The notes beneath the pieces were generated by a model. The model saw nothing but the letters and a program-made list of their open reading frames with translations. It was not told the origin of the DNA and ran no database searches. From contig NZ_NTFY01000039.1 of NCBI RefSeq assembly GCF_002289565.1, forward strand, positions 1-64,000: DNA of 64,000 nucleotides. Reading direction: 5' to 3'. The position numbers were made by a program, and so were the translations under genes. Of the stretch, positions 53,501 to 60,883 are shown piece after piece (position 1 is the stretch's first letter; every line of letters begins with the position of its first letter). This DNA comes from Rhodopirellula sp. SM50. Its GTDB lineage: Bacteria; Planctomycetota; Planctomycetia; Pirellulales; Pirellulaceae.

Positions 53501-55849
53501 CGCGGTGAATTCTCCTACAGCGTCGTCCTGACCGGTTTTTCAGATGCCGATTCCATCAGCAGCACCACGACGGATTGGTCGATCGGGCGACGTTACGAAC
53601 CCGATCAATTGCGCGTCGACGGCCGGCCGATTCCCCGTGGATACCGCGTGATCGATGGCAGCCACCCCTGGGCACCCAACAAGTTGAGCGAGCTTCCCGT
53701 CGGATCGCGTGCCCTGGTGACGCTGACACCACGGGTCCGCTACTTGAATTCACGTCCGCTGCGGACGTACTTGATGTTGGTCGAGCCGATCCCGGCGGGT
53801 TGCACGATCTTGGAGGAAACGATCAGCGGCGTGTTCGACCGCTACGACATCACTCCCGGTGCGATCACGTTTTACATCGGCGATTCGAAGACCCCCGGTG
53901 ACATTCGTTACTCGTTGGCGGGGTACTTGCCCGGTAACTATCGAACCGCTCCTGCCGTGCTGAAAAGTTACTATTCACCCTCGGAGATTGCCGTCACCAA
54001 GCCGCAATCGCTACGCGTGCTGGCACTCGGTGAAACGTCCGCCGACGAATACAAGCTGACCCCCGACGAGTTGTTCGAACTCGGTAAAGTCCACTTCGAC
54101 AAGGGGGAATTCCAGCAGGCATACGATTCACTTCATCCATTGCACGAGAACTGGCAGCTTCAGGCGGATCCCTATCAAGAAACGGTATCGCTGCTGTTTC
54201 GCGCCTCGATGAAACTGCGCAACCATGCGGAGATCGTTCGATTCTTTGAGATCATCAAGGAACGGTTCCCCGAAGTCGAGCTGTCGTTTGAGGAGATCTT
54301 GACCGTCGCGCAGTCGTATCGTGAGATTGCCGAATACGAACGCAGCTACCTGGTCTATCGCGCGACCGTTCAAGCGAGTTTCGAAAGAGAGAACCAGGTT
54401 GCCGGTTTTTTGAATGCGCGTGGCGAGTTTCTGCGAAGCGTCCAAGCGATGGAGTCATTGTTGCGTGATTACCCCGCTGAATCCTACGTCGCCACCGCCA
54501 GTTATGCGCTCTCCCAAGAGGTCTATCGGCGTGCCGAGACGGTCGCTGAGGATGAGAAGTTGATGGAGTCGGGGATCACGCGTGTCGATTTGATTGACAG
54601 TTCGATTCGCATGCTGGACGACTTTGTCACCAACTGGCCCGAAGACCCGTCCAGCGATCAAGCCAGTTTTGCGCTGGCGACGGCATTGATCGACCTGCAG
54701 CAGTACACGCTGGCGATTCGACGTGGTCAGCAATACGCCCAGCGCTACCCCGACAGCCGGTTGCTGGATTCGTTCTGGTACATGATCGGATTCTGCTACT
54801 TTGAACTTCAGGATCACGAGCAGGCGCTTCGGATGTGCCAAAAGGTTGCCGAGGCAACGTTTACGGATCCCCAAACGGGTGCGTCGCGCCAAGCGGACAA
54901 CAAGTGGGAAGCCGTCTACATCATGGGGCAAATTCATCACAGTCTCGGTCAGGCGGCTAAGGCGATCGATCAGTACGCCAAAGTAAGCGACCGATTCAAG
55001 GATGCGGCCGAAGCGATCGAATTCTTCAGCCGGAAATCGGTATCCTTGCCCGATGTGACGACGCTGTTGGCCAATGATGAGAGCGAAGTGTTGCTGCAGC
55101 ACCGAAACGTCTCGTCGGTGTTGATCAAGGTTTATCGGATCGACTTGATGAAGTTCGGATTGACGCAGCGGAATCTGGACAAGATCACCGCGATCAATCT
55201 GGCGGGAATTAAACCGTATCACCAAGAGACGGTCGAACTGGGCGACGGAAAGGATTACCGGGACCGTGAAACGAAGATCGCATTGCCGCTGAAAGAGCAA
55301 GGCGCGTATCTAGTCGTCGGACGATCCGACAATCTCTACACGTCGGGATTGATGGTCGTCAGCCCACTGGCTCTGACGGTGGAAGAAGATTCCGTGTCGG
55401 GCCGGGTCCGCGTCAGCGTCAAAGATCAAACCGAGGATGCGTTTGTCGGCGATGTGCACGTCAAAGTGATCGGGTCGGCCAACGACCAGTTTGTCTCCGG
55501 GCAAACCGATTTGCGAGGGTTGTTCGTCGCCGACGGGATCCAAGGGACCAGCACGGTGATCGCGGTCGGTCAAAACGACCAGTATGCGTTTCACCGCGGA
55601 TCGGTCTTCCTGCAGCGGGCGCGCGAAGAAGAACTGAACCGACAACCGGCTCAGGCTAATGACCCGTTCGGGGCTCCCAGCGATGCCCTGCCCCAACAAC
55701 CCGCCGCAGGGCAAAACGCGAAAGGCGGAAAGGCATTGCTGAACAATCTGTTCAATCAGAACGACGTCTTTCAGCAGGAGCAAAAGATGAACATCGAAGG
55801 GTTGATGAACAATCGTCGGGAAGGCGTGCAATCCAAAGAAGCATATTGA
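47570..55849 (+). CDS. Giant secreted TPR-alpha-2-macroglobulin-like protein
   Basis: 2759 residues. Signal peptide (RGVFLVSLIWGGVGTGVAA); tetratricopeptide repeats at about 55-560; macroglobulin-type domains from about 590, including the MG2 hallmark YLFTDRPVYRPGELVNIKG near 775; an A2M domain with GFWDPVIVTDQDGKAEI near 1470; and an alpha-alpha barrel like the thioester domain at about 1660-1925. The thioester motif C-x-E-Q is replaced by C-V-P-T near 1682, so no covalent trap can form. A second TPR block (about 2160-2480) and a beta-sandwich tail follow, ending in an Asn/Gln-rich region. Proposed role: protease-trapping or envelope surveillance. GTG 47555 is an alternative start. Confidence 0.92.
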   Translation: MARIGSNVLRGVFLVSLIWGGVGTGVAADPGGPVDSDGRPSITSVVRIPPAVHDAMQAKRYQDAVKAIESELQNDAVTAPDYLLYLKALALSHADQRDDAVAAYLELEKRFPKSEWVSRSRFGRAAVAVMNRQYNVAGEIYQREAERLLSRGRKDELAKIYLEFADRFFEGVTANDPSRAKQPDYNQALEYYREANKLGPTVRRRQQIEFRVARCIESLHQLDQATKAYQDFLAQHGDPNPKSGVSASIELQSDAMYRLGFVQLQNKQPSAARRTWQDFLAKHDPPLDQSDALADRLANATYRLAHTYGLPNPATDGNLELGVTLAERFLKAYPHHKLAPKAELEIAQSYESRRRNVQAIDRLESLIANPDYRGSDQLAIARRMLGQSYLAQNEFDKAIEAWKEFLEKHPTDSQWPDVQQKIIGAEFAAAQYALNKKDFAKARALWQTFLNKYPLDQRAPSILLQFGEMNKRDALDRHQQRVDAAIKKGKSGAEIRLNQTCRDLLEDAIADWQRLVEKYPDTHQASLASLRIGITLEEQLERRKEALESYKRVKGASEGAAKQRIARLTRPELQVMTKRKFRSDEQAGILLTTRNLEKVSVAVYTIDMTDYFRKMHLATGVEKLDIALIDPDQQFEHTVDDYEPFKRIDQEVTIPIDGPGVTAVTVSSDKMEATTMVVVSDLDILVKSSRNELFLFAQNMRTGKPAEGVSVLVSDGASVFEELVTDAEGIVRSQSERLREIKDLRVFAVHEGQIASTVTNLNGLDFAVGLVPTGYLFTDRPVYRPGELVNIKGIVRCVDQDRFTFREGETFSLDVYDTRGRKLKTETVTLNAFGSLHTNMVLPPSAVPGRCRIHLHRRSTPNQPELSFESQFEVKQFKLEPVQLTIQTDQDVYFRGDEITATVALKYYYGAPLPGEEISYSIGGESERQTAKTDAEGKVELKFPTRRFSESQAIAIDVACPQRNVRQSQTVFLATRGFHVNVTTGRSVYIAGETFDVNIKVVDPAGKPVGTAVQLEVFEVTGAESANQTGNRVTARRNRSGRTGERRVEAFNLTTDPEDGQASETIQIERSGTYIVRATGDDRFGNSVSGQARLQISGDDDTTRLRILADQHNYRVGDNANVRLHWRDAPALALITFDGASVLGHRLVQLKQGENKIDIPIDADLAPNFYLSASVMQRSQLHHAISGFVVSKRLQVKLTPSTTDLQPTDRVKVGIEVTDSSGRPVAAELAMSLVQSSLLDRFGSAGQEIMTAFTSGLRQRRMRQTSSCEFSYATETRSINEALLVESERRSRRLAEADAAANVFADGEVSMQFAEIAGDVITEDEPFDRNQSVDFGYAGGVATWQSLDANFDVDSDGAVQQMRATTATPRAMSLYAQTGRSSGQRGVQAGQLGDGPWTQDPSFWGANAPASMSKLGRVDSKSLQRRDVTINGLTLDGRLMVVNGMSDDEFNRLNQFTGVRMFGQAVSGETGFWDPVIVTDQDGKAEIEITMPAVSTAWKLSASAISTDTLAGSESVDLVTRKTLFGQLRVPQAFTVGDKADVRVEVHNSLEGPRSINVALKATMGSQSLEQNKTIEVKDAGIQTLAFPVEIVESDQVQFELTIRSEGVTGDTYVSTAEVLPYGFPVYQTASGVASQNTLALIQLEPNQKTRGQSLELMIGGDRQQSLLDSLLRGETYLPLRCVPTSLLARSVSDCLGGVAVLNHLRRSAQQDSPEGTQVSGIVAGAVSHLIASQRDDGGWSLAGHSAGPADPISTARAMWALVHARRAGFAVPERQFELGVASLKTAFAGETDLNRQAVLLAALAECGAGDFALANRLYRERNRLDNYGLVQLMLALTALQHNEMAAELLPLVNLDATGGRPSVGRTSVELAALELIVLQRMDLRPELRVKLAERLMAARAGSRWPVESDNGPAIAALAAHFGQSPPKRERVEVTIYVNGEPLQPLTLDPGAESRRIRVPDEMLVDGQQRIEFELEGRGEFSYSVVLTGFSDADSISSTTTDWSIGRRYEPDQLRVDGRPIPRGYRVIDGSHPWAPNKLSELPVGSRALVTLTPRVRYLNSRPLRTYLMLVEPIPAGCTILEETISGVFDRYDITPGAITFYIGDSKTPGDIRYSLAGYLPGNYRTAPAVLKSYYSPSEIAVTKPQSLRVLALGETSADEYKLTPDELFELGKVHFDKGEFQQAYDSLHPLHENWQLQADPYQETVSLLFRASMKLRNHAEIVRFFEIIKERFPEVELSFEEILTVAQSYREIAEYERSYLVYRATVQASFERENQVAGFLNARGEFLRSVQAMESLLRDYPAESYVATASYALSQEVYRRAETVAEDEKLMESGITRVDLIDSSIRMLDDFVTNWPEDPSSDQASFALATALIDLQQYTLAIRRGQQYAQRYPDSRLLDSFWYMIGFCYFELQDHEQALRMCQKVAEATFTDPQTGASRQADNKWEAVYIMGQIHHSLGQAAKAIDQYAKVSDRFKDAAEAIEFFSRKSVSLPDVTTLLANDESEVLLQHRNVSSVLIKVYRIDLMKFGLTQRNLDKITAINLAGIKPYHQETVELGDGKDYRDRETKIALPLKEQGAYLVVGRSDNLYTSGLMVVSPLALTVEEDSVSGRVRVSVKDQTEDAFVGDVHVKVIGSANDQFVSGQTDLRGLFVADGIQGTSTVIAVGQNDQYAFHRGSVFLQRAREEELNRQPAQANDPFGAPSDALPQQPAAGQNAKGGKALLNNLFNQNDVFQQEQKMNIEGLMNNRREGVQSKEAY

Positions 55850-55855
55850 CCCCGC

Positions 55856-55931
55856 GCTGGTGTGCAGGCTCTAGCCGCCCGGGCTCCCTGCTCCGCAGCG
55901 AGTGGGATGCGCCTGAAGGCTGGACACCAAC
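55856..55931. repeat. REP-A element after the A2M gene
   Basis: GCTGGTGTGCAGGCTCTAGCC, then CTGCTCCGCAGCGAG, then CCTGAAGGCTGGACACCAAC: a single REP-A unit in the orientation of the 6264-6515 array. It begins seven bases after the A2M stop. The rest of the gap to 56152 shows nothing recognisable. Confidence 0.85.
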
Positions 55932-56152
55932 AGGTGTTGATTCCCCATTCAGGCTTCCCACGCCAATCACGGCGAGTCTCAAACGTGGCGGTTGTCCCTC
56001 AATTCTGGCGAGACGACGCAAATGATTTGCGATTAAGGGGCAAACGTCAGTCATGCCGTCGAACTTCTTGCGCCCCGCTTTAACCGCGAACTACGCTTGC
56101 GAGACCTCCAAGATAGCGTTTCCATACCAAGTAGCTGACGAGACAAAGCCAG

Positions 56153-57397
56153 ATGGCGACAGCATCGACGAATGCGAATCCGGTTCGATCTTTCCTATAC
56201 AACAATTCAATGTTCCTGGTCCTGGGATCGCTGGCTGCCCTGTTATGGGCCAACGCCGATGGATTGTTTTCGGGGCATTCGTATCACAACTTTGTGCACG
56301 TCAACCTGTGGCCGTTTGCCGGATCGGGGCACGGCGATCACGGCGGCCATGGTTTGACATTCCACTTTGTGGTCAACGATATCCTGATGGCATTGTTCTT
56401 TGCCATTGCCGCCAAGGAAGTCTGGGAATCGGTTTTGCCTGGTGGGGCGCTCTCCAACATGCGGACCGCGGCGACACCCCTGTTGGCAACCGCCGGCGGT
56501 GTGGTCGGTCCTTCGGTGGTCTATCTGGTAGGTGCCCTTGCCGTGGGGCAATACTCCGAACTTGGAAACGGATGGGCGATCCCCTGTGCGACCGATATTG
56601 CGTTCAGCTATCTGATCGCGCGTTTGATCTTCGGCAACGGGCATCCGGCGATTTCGTTCTTGCTGCTGTTGGCGATTGCCGACGATGCATTGGGGCTGGC
56701 GATCTTGGCGGTGTTTTATCCGTCCAGCGAGGTCAACCTCGCCTGGTTGGGCCTGACGGCGATCGCCGTCACGACAGGTTTGGGTTTCAAACGCAGCGGG
56801 ATACGGAATTTCTGGTGGTATTTGGCCATCCCGGGAATCATGAGCTGGGTGTCGTTCCACATGGCTGGCATTCACGCGGCACTCGGCTTGGTGCCCATCA
56901 TCGCCACCTTGCCCCACGCGAATACCGATGCGGGATTGTTTGCCGAAACCGGTAAAGAAACGGATACCTTGAACCAGTTTGAGCATTGGTGGAAAGAACC
57001 GGTCGAGCTGATTTTGGGTTTATTCGCCTTGGTCAACGCCGGCGTGGTGCTGTCGAGTGTCGGCGCGGGAACCTGGCTGGTGACGATGGGACTGTTCGTG
57101 GGCAAACCCCTCGGGATTTTCGCCTTCAGCTACTTTGCGGTTCGCGTGTTAAAACTCGAGTTGCCCGGCGGAATGAATCTCAAACACGTCGCAGTGATCG
57201 GTTGCATCGCCAGTCTAGGGTTCACCGTGGCCCTGTTCGTCTCGACCGCAGCATTCCCGAATCCGGGTCCGATCCAAGACTCGGTCAAGATGGGCGCGTT
57301 GCTGAGCTTCCTGGCGCCGGTCAGTGCCTTGGCGACCGCCTGGTTGATGGGCATCCGCCCGGCGTTCCTGGGCGGTAAAGAAGACGCCAGCGTGTAA
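56153..57397 (+). CDS. nhaA: Na+/H+ antiporter NhaA
   Basis: 414 residues with about 12 helices. NhaA landmarks: FFAIAAKEVWESVLPGGALS, GWAIPCATDIAFSYLIARLIFG (with the T-D-I-A of the discontinuous helix IV), LLLLAIADDALGLAILAVFY (the two adjacent Asp of the Na+/H+ site) and GKPLGIFAF. It exports Na+ in exchange for H+ at the inner membrane. The N-terminal loop after helix I is His-rich (GSGHGDHGGHGLTFHF), as in other planctomycete members. Monocistronic between two REP-A copies. Confidence 0.95.
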   Translation: MATASTNANPVRSFLYNNSMFLVLGSLAALLWANADGLFSGHSYHNFVHVNLWPFAGSGHGDHGGHGLTFHFVVNDILMALFFAIAAKEVWESVLPGGALSNMRTAATPLLATAGGVVGPSVVYLVGALAVGQYSELGNGWAIPCATDIAFSYLIARLIFGNGHPAISFLLLLAIADDALGLAILAVFYPSSEVNLAWLGLTAIAVTTGLGFKRSGIRNFWWYLAIPGIMSWVSFHMAGIHAALGLVPIIATLPHANTDAGLFAETGKETDTLNQFEHWWKEPVELILGLFALVNAGVVLSSVGAGTWLVTMGLFVGKPLGIFAFSYFAVRVLKLELPGGMNLKHVAVIGCIASLGFTVALFVSTAAFPNPGPIQDSVKMGALLSFLAPVSALATAWLMGIRPAFLGGKEDASV

Positions 57398-57410
57398 CGG
57401 GGGCACCAGT

Positions 57411-57543
57411 GCGGAATAGGGGGCAGGCACCAACGACACGGCGAAAGCAGAAGGGGAGTCGGCAACCGTTGGTGTTTAGCCTTTAGGCGATTTCCGGTCG
57501 CTGCTCCGCAGCGACTGTGGGCGGCTGAAGCCTGCACACCAAC
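57411..57543. repeat. REP-C arm plus REP-A element
   Basis: One REP-C arm (GCGGAATAGGGGGCAGGCAC, 57411-57430) is followed, 57 bases from its start, by a full REP-A palindrome (57468-57543). It is the second copy of the composite at 22027-22160. It lies between the nhaA stop and the convergent flhB stop. Confidence 0.85.
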
Positions 57544-57596
57544 ACTTGTGCCCGCGCTTTTCCGGGCAGACGCCTTCTTTCAATCGTGACAAATCA

Positions 57597-58664
57597 CTAG
57601 ATCGCCGAGCGCATGCGATTGACGAAGTTCAGGATTTCGGCGACCGCCTGGTACAACTCGAATGGGATTGCGTTTCCGATTTCGACGTTTTTGAACAGGA
57701 ATCGCGCCACCGGTTTTCGCTCGACCACGGGGACGCCGTTTTCCTTGGCGATCGCGATGATCTTTTTCGCCACGAAGTCCGCTCCCTTGGCGATCACGAC
57801 CGGCGCTTCCATGTTGTCGCGGTCGTATTGAACCGCGACGGCGAAGTGCGTCGGGTTGGTGATGACGACGGACGCTTTGGGAACGTCCGAAAGCATCCGC
57901 TTGCGTCCCATTTCGGCTTGCAGTTGTTTGATCCGTGCCCGAACCATCGGATCACCCTCGGACGATTTGTGCTCCTCCTTGATGTCTTGCCGGCTCATCT
58001 TCATGTCTTCCAGGTGTTTCCATTTTTGGAATCCCAAGTCGATCATGCCGATGAAGGTGATCGTGGCGGCGATGGCCAGTGAGCATTGGACCAGCAGTCC
58101 GCCGAGAAAGAACATCAGTTCTTGAATCGACCCGAATCCGGAGGTTGTGATCTGGTCGATTTTTGATTGACCGACAAACACGGCGATGGCGACGATGACG
58201 GCGGCTTTGGCCAGCGAAAGCGCTCCGCGGACGGCGCTCTGCATCGAGAAGATTTTCTGGAACCCCTTGACCACGCTCAGTTTGTCGACCTTCAATTCCA
58301 AGGGTTTAAAGGACAGGTTGAAACTGGTTTGCAGCAGACCGGTGGCCGCCGCGAGAATGCCCAGGGGAGCGACGATCGCCATCACGGCCGCGCCGATGCG
58401 AAAGGTTTCGTCGATAAAGGCTTTGACCAGCAAACGGGGATCCACCACCACTTCCTCGAATTCGGTCATGCGGTGTTCGATGGATCCCGTGAGGGTGCCA
58501 AAGAACCAATCCCCCAGGGACCAGTAGAAAAATGCGGTCGTCGCCAGAATCACTCCGCCGACCAACTCCGCGCTGAACCCGATTTGGCCGTCCTCGCGGG
58601 CTTTACGCAGCCGCTGCGGTGTTGCTTCCTCGGTCCTCTGATCGCGATCTTGATTCTCGGCCAT
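57597..58664 (-). CDS. flhB: Flagellar export protein FlhB
   Basis: 355 residues: four helices in the N-terminal half (about 25-210), then the cytoplasmic specificity-switch domain with the autocleavage motif NPTH (VITNPTHFAVAVQYD) near residue 270. It controls the change from rod/hook to filament export. The N-terminus shows the usual EKTEEATPQR-like start (DQRTEEATPQRLRKAREDG). Last gene of the minus-strand operon, two bases after the fliR stop. Confidence 0.96.
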   Translation of the reverse strand: MAENQDRDQRTEEATPQRLRKAREDGQIGFSAELVGGVILATTAFFYWSLGDWFFGTLTGSIEHRMTEFEEVVVDPRLLVKAFIDETFRIGAAVMAIVAPLGILAAATGLLQTSFNLSFKPLELKVDKLSVVKGFQKIFSMQSAVRGALSLAKAAVIVAIAVFVGQSKIDQITTSGFGSIQELMFFLGGLLVQCSLAIAATITFIGMIDLGFQKWKHLEDMKMSRQDIKEEHKSSEGDPMVRARIKQLQAEMGRKRMLSDVPKASVVITNPTHFAVAVQYDRDNMEAPVVIAKGADFVAKKIIAIAKENGVPVVERKPVARFLFKNVEIGNAIPFELYQAVAEILNFVNRMRSAI

Positions 58665-58667
58665 CGA

Positions 58668-59438
58668 TCACCCCAGCAAGGATTGCATCAGGTATTCGAT
58701 GTCTTCTTGCACGCGATAGAAATAGATTTCGACCGCACCGAACAGGATCGGGCAAAACAGAAACAGCAACAGGCCGCCGAAACCGACGCGGATCGACATG
58801 CCGACCGAAAACAGATTCATGGCCGGCGCGGCGCGATTGAGGAATGCCAGGACCAGTGTGACCAGCATCAGCAGCACCAGCAGGGGCGCGACGATCAACA
58901 ATCCGTAATCGCTGGTCCGATTGAAGGCCGCCACCAATTCTTCGGTGGGCAATTCGAGCAGGCCCACCCGGGTCATCGTCTCGTTGAACGAAAGGTGCAG
59001 CGAGAGGATGATGAAGTGATGCAGATTGAGTGAAAAGAACAACAGCATCGAAAAGGCTTCGAAGACACGTGAAACCAGCGTCGAGGAATCCTGGCTGCCC
59101 GGATCGCTGATCGCAGCCAGGGAGAGTCCGAGTTCCTGGGCGATGTAAGACCCGGCGATTCGCGCCGGCCAAAAGAACAGCCCCAGCACCAGGCTGAGCA
59201 ACAAGCCGATACAAATCTCTTTGAACACCAGGAACAAGAACAGCAAGCTGCCGACGTCGTCGAGTGACAGCTGGGGCATCACGTTCTTGGCATCAGCCAG
59301 CCAGAACACGGACAGCGCCGTCGCCAGTCCCGCTTTGACCTGATTGGGAAGTTGTTTTTTGCTGAACAGCGGAAAAAACGCAACGAAGACCGAGACGCGG
59401 GCGAGCACCAATAGAAACAGGACAACGTCGCCGGTCAT
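58668..59438 (-). CDS. fliR: Flagellar export protein FliR
   Basis: 256 residues with about six helices. Matches the FliR/SctT pattern: FFPLFSKKQLPNQVKAGLATALS, FKEICIGLLLSLVLGLFFWPARIAGSYI and NLHHFIILSLHLSF. Part of the FliPQR export gate. The ATG at 59438 overlaps the fliQ stop (ATGA); longer frames upstream run through fliQ and are rejected. Confidence 0.95.
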   Translation of the reverse strand: MTGDVVLFLLVLARVSVFVAFFPLFSKKQLPNQVKAGLATALSVFWLADAKNVMPQLSLDDVGSLLFLFLVFKEICIGLLLSLVLGLFFWPARIAGSYIAQELGLSLAAISDPGSQDSSTLVSRVFEAFSMLLFFSLNLHHFIILSLHLSFNETMTRVGLLELPTEELVAAFNRTSDYGLLIVAPLLVLLMLVTLVLAFLNRAAPAMNLFSVGMSIRVGFGGLLLFLFCPILFGAVEIYFYRVQEDIEYLMQSLLG

Positions 59439-59704
59439 TTCACAAATTCGACCATTTGTGTCATCAAACCCAGCGTGTAGTTCTGGAGCGTGACGAGGTA
59501 CCAATTGGACATGAAGATCAGCACGAAGACCACGCAAACGATTCGTGGTGCGAACGAGAGCGTTTGTTCCTGGATGCTGGTGACGGTTTGGCCGATGCTG
59601 ATCAGCAAGCCGACGACCAGGCTGACCACGACGACCGGCGCGGTCAGCAGCAACGCCATCGCGAAAAACTCACGACCGATCAGTACGACGTCTTCAATTT
59701 CCAT
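59435..59704 (-). CDS. fliQ: Flagellar export protein FliQ
   Basis: 89 residues, two helices, standard FliQ length. The motif VVVVSLVVGLLISIGQTVTSIQEQTLSFAPR is shared by all FliQ/SctS proteins. It forms the export gate with FliP and FliR. Unusually, fliP is not next to it; the gene upstream is motE-like. Confidence 0.96.
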   Translation of the reverse strand: MEIEDVVLIGREFFAMALLLTAPVVVVSLVVGLLISIGQTVTSIQEQTLSFAPRIVCVVFVLIFMSNWYLVTLQNYTLGLMTQMVEFVK

Positions 59705-59719
59705 CCTTGGATCCGGTTG

Positions 59720-60445
59720 CTATTTGTTTGTCAAGGCTTCGATCAACTGGTCGACCAGAATCGGGTCGTTCATGGCGCCCAGGATCTTCGACTTTTGGCG
59801 GTCGGGCATCTTCTGCAGCAGCGAGGCGGCAAAGCCCATCTTGCCGTTGTTGGAAAATTCGCGAATGTATTCGGCGGCCTGTTCGGGTTGCAGGCCTTCG
59901 AACCAACCTTTGACTTCATCGGCCTGGGTGTCGGCGTTGGACACCGTGTTGACCTTCTTGGTGTCCGCCTTCTTGGTCAGTTTTTCGAGTTCTGCTTTTT
60001 TCTGTTCGACATCGGAGATGGTCGATTTCAATTCTTCGGTCATCCGGCTCAGCATGTCCAATTTGGTGTCGATGCCTTCGCTGAACGCACGCAATTCGTC
60101 CTGTTCGGTGGCCAGATCGTCGAAGATCAATTTGACCCTCATCTCGTCCCGTTTGACGCGTTCTTCGCGTTCGGCGAGTTCTTGTTCCATGCGTTTGATC
60201 GAATCGCTCATCTGCAGCACGGCTTCGACCGAGACGTTGTTATCGGGGCGAAACGAGACGGGGACGGCCTCCCCCTGGGGATCGATCGCTTGGTCGGCGG
60301 CGAGTTCGCCCCGCGGTTCGGTCGCAGCGGACGAGTCGGTGGCTTCCAGATCGGCGGGCGTCTTTTTGAGCAGGAACTGGGTTGCACCGGCAGACAAGCC
60401 GAAAATGACGGCGCAGGTAATCATCGCCGTAATGATCGCTTTCAT
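59720..60445 (-). CDS. MotE-like flagellar protein
   Basis: 241 residues: an N-terminal membrane anchor (about 1-27, AIITAMITCAVIFGLSAG), a variable linker, a long coiled coil (about 75-165) and a C-terminal FliG-middle/MgtE-N-like helical domain (AAEYIREFSNNGKMGFAASLL, MPDRQKSKILGAM). This layout is that of MotE, a periplasmic chaperone of the stator protein MotC in other bacteria. Its place in the operon between fliJ and fliQ supports a flagellar role. No stator genes are nearby. Confidence 0.8.
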   Translation of the reverse strand: MKAIITAMITCAVIFGLSAGATQFLLKKTPADLEATDSSAATEPRGELAADQAIDPQGEAVPVSFRPDNNVSVEAVLQMSDSIKRMEQELAEREERVKRDEMRVKLIFDDLATEQDELRAFSEGIDTKLDMLSRMTEELKSTISDVEQKKAELEKLTKKADTKKVNTVSNADTQADEVKGWFEGLQPEQAAEYIREFSNNGKMGFAASLLQKMPDRQKSKILGAMNDPILVDQLIEALTNK

Positions 60446-60448
60446 ATT

Positions 60449-60883
60449 CTAATTCCTTGCGTACTTTTTAAGCGCGTTTTCATCTGCCAATAACATTTGT
60501 TGCGTCATGGCGTCTGCATCAAATTCGAGCCTTCGCTGGTCCATCAGGATTTCCAGTCCACGAACCCGCGTGCGTTGATCCATCACGCGCGAACGCGCCT
60601 CGGCACGCTCGGATTCGCATTTGGAGAGGACTTCGCGGACGATTTTGATGGAACGATCGATGCTGTCGATCCAGAGATTGGTTTGCGTGAGCGATTCAAT
60701 CGAACAGTCCTGGTTGATTTCCAGCCCCTGCCGTTTCAGCGTTTCGAATTCATCGAGTCGTTTTTGGTGCGACGCCAACATCGCGTCGATGCGAGCGAGT
60801 TCTCCGATCAATACATTCAACTGACTGGTTTCCAGCGAATGAATGCGACGAATTCGCTCGATCTTTTTCTTTAATTCGCTCAT
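60449..60883 (-). CDS. fliJ: FliJ-like flagellar export chaperone
   Basis: 144 residues, almost entirely a two-stranded coiled coil (KKIERIRRIHSLETSQLN, LMDQRRLEFDAD), the expected shape and size of FliJ, the stalk of the FliI ATPase ring. Sequence conservation in the family is low; assignment rests on size, coiled coil and position directly after fliI, with overlapping start/stop codons. Confidence 0.85.
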   Translation of the reverse strand: MSELKKKIERIRRIHSLETSQLNVLIGELARIDAMLASHQKRLDEFETLKRQGLEINQDCSIESLTQTNLWIDSIDRSIKIVREVLSKCESERAEARSRVMDQRTRVRGLEILMDQRRLEFDADAMTQQMLLADENALKKYARN

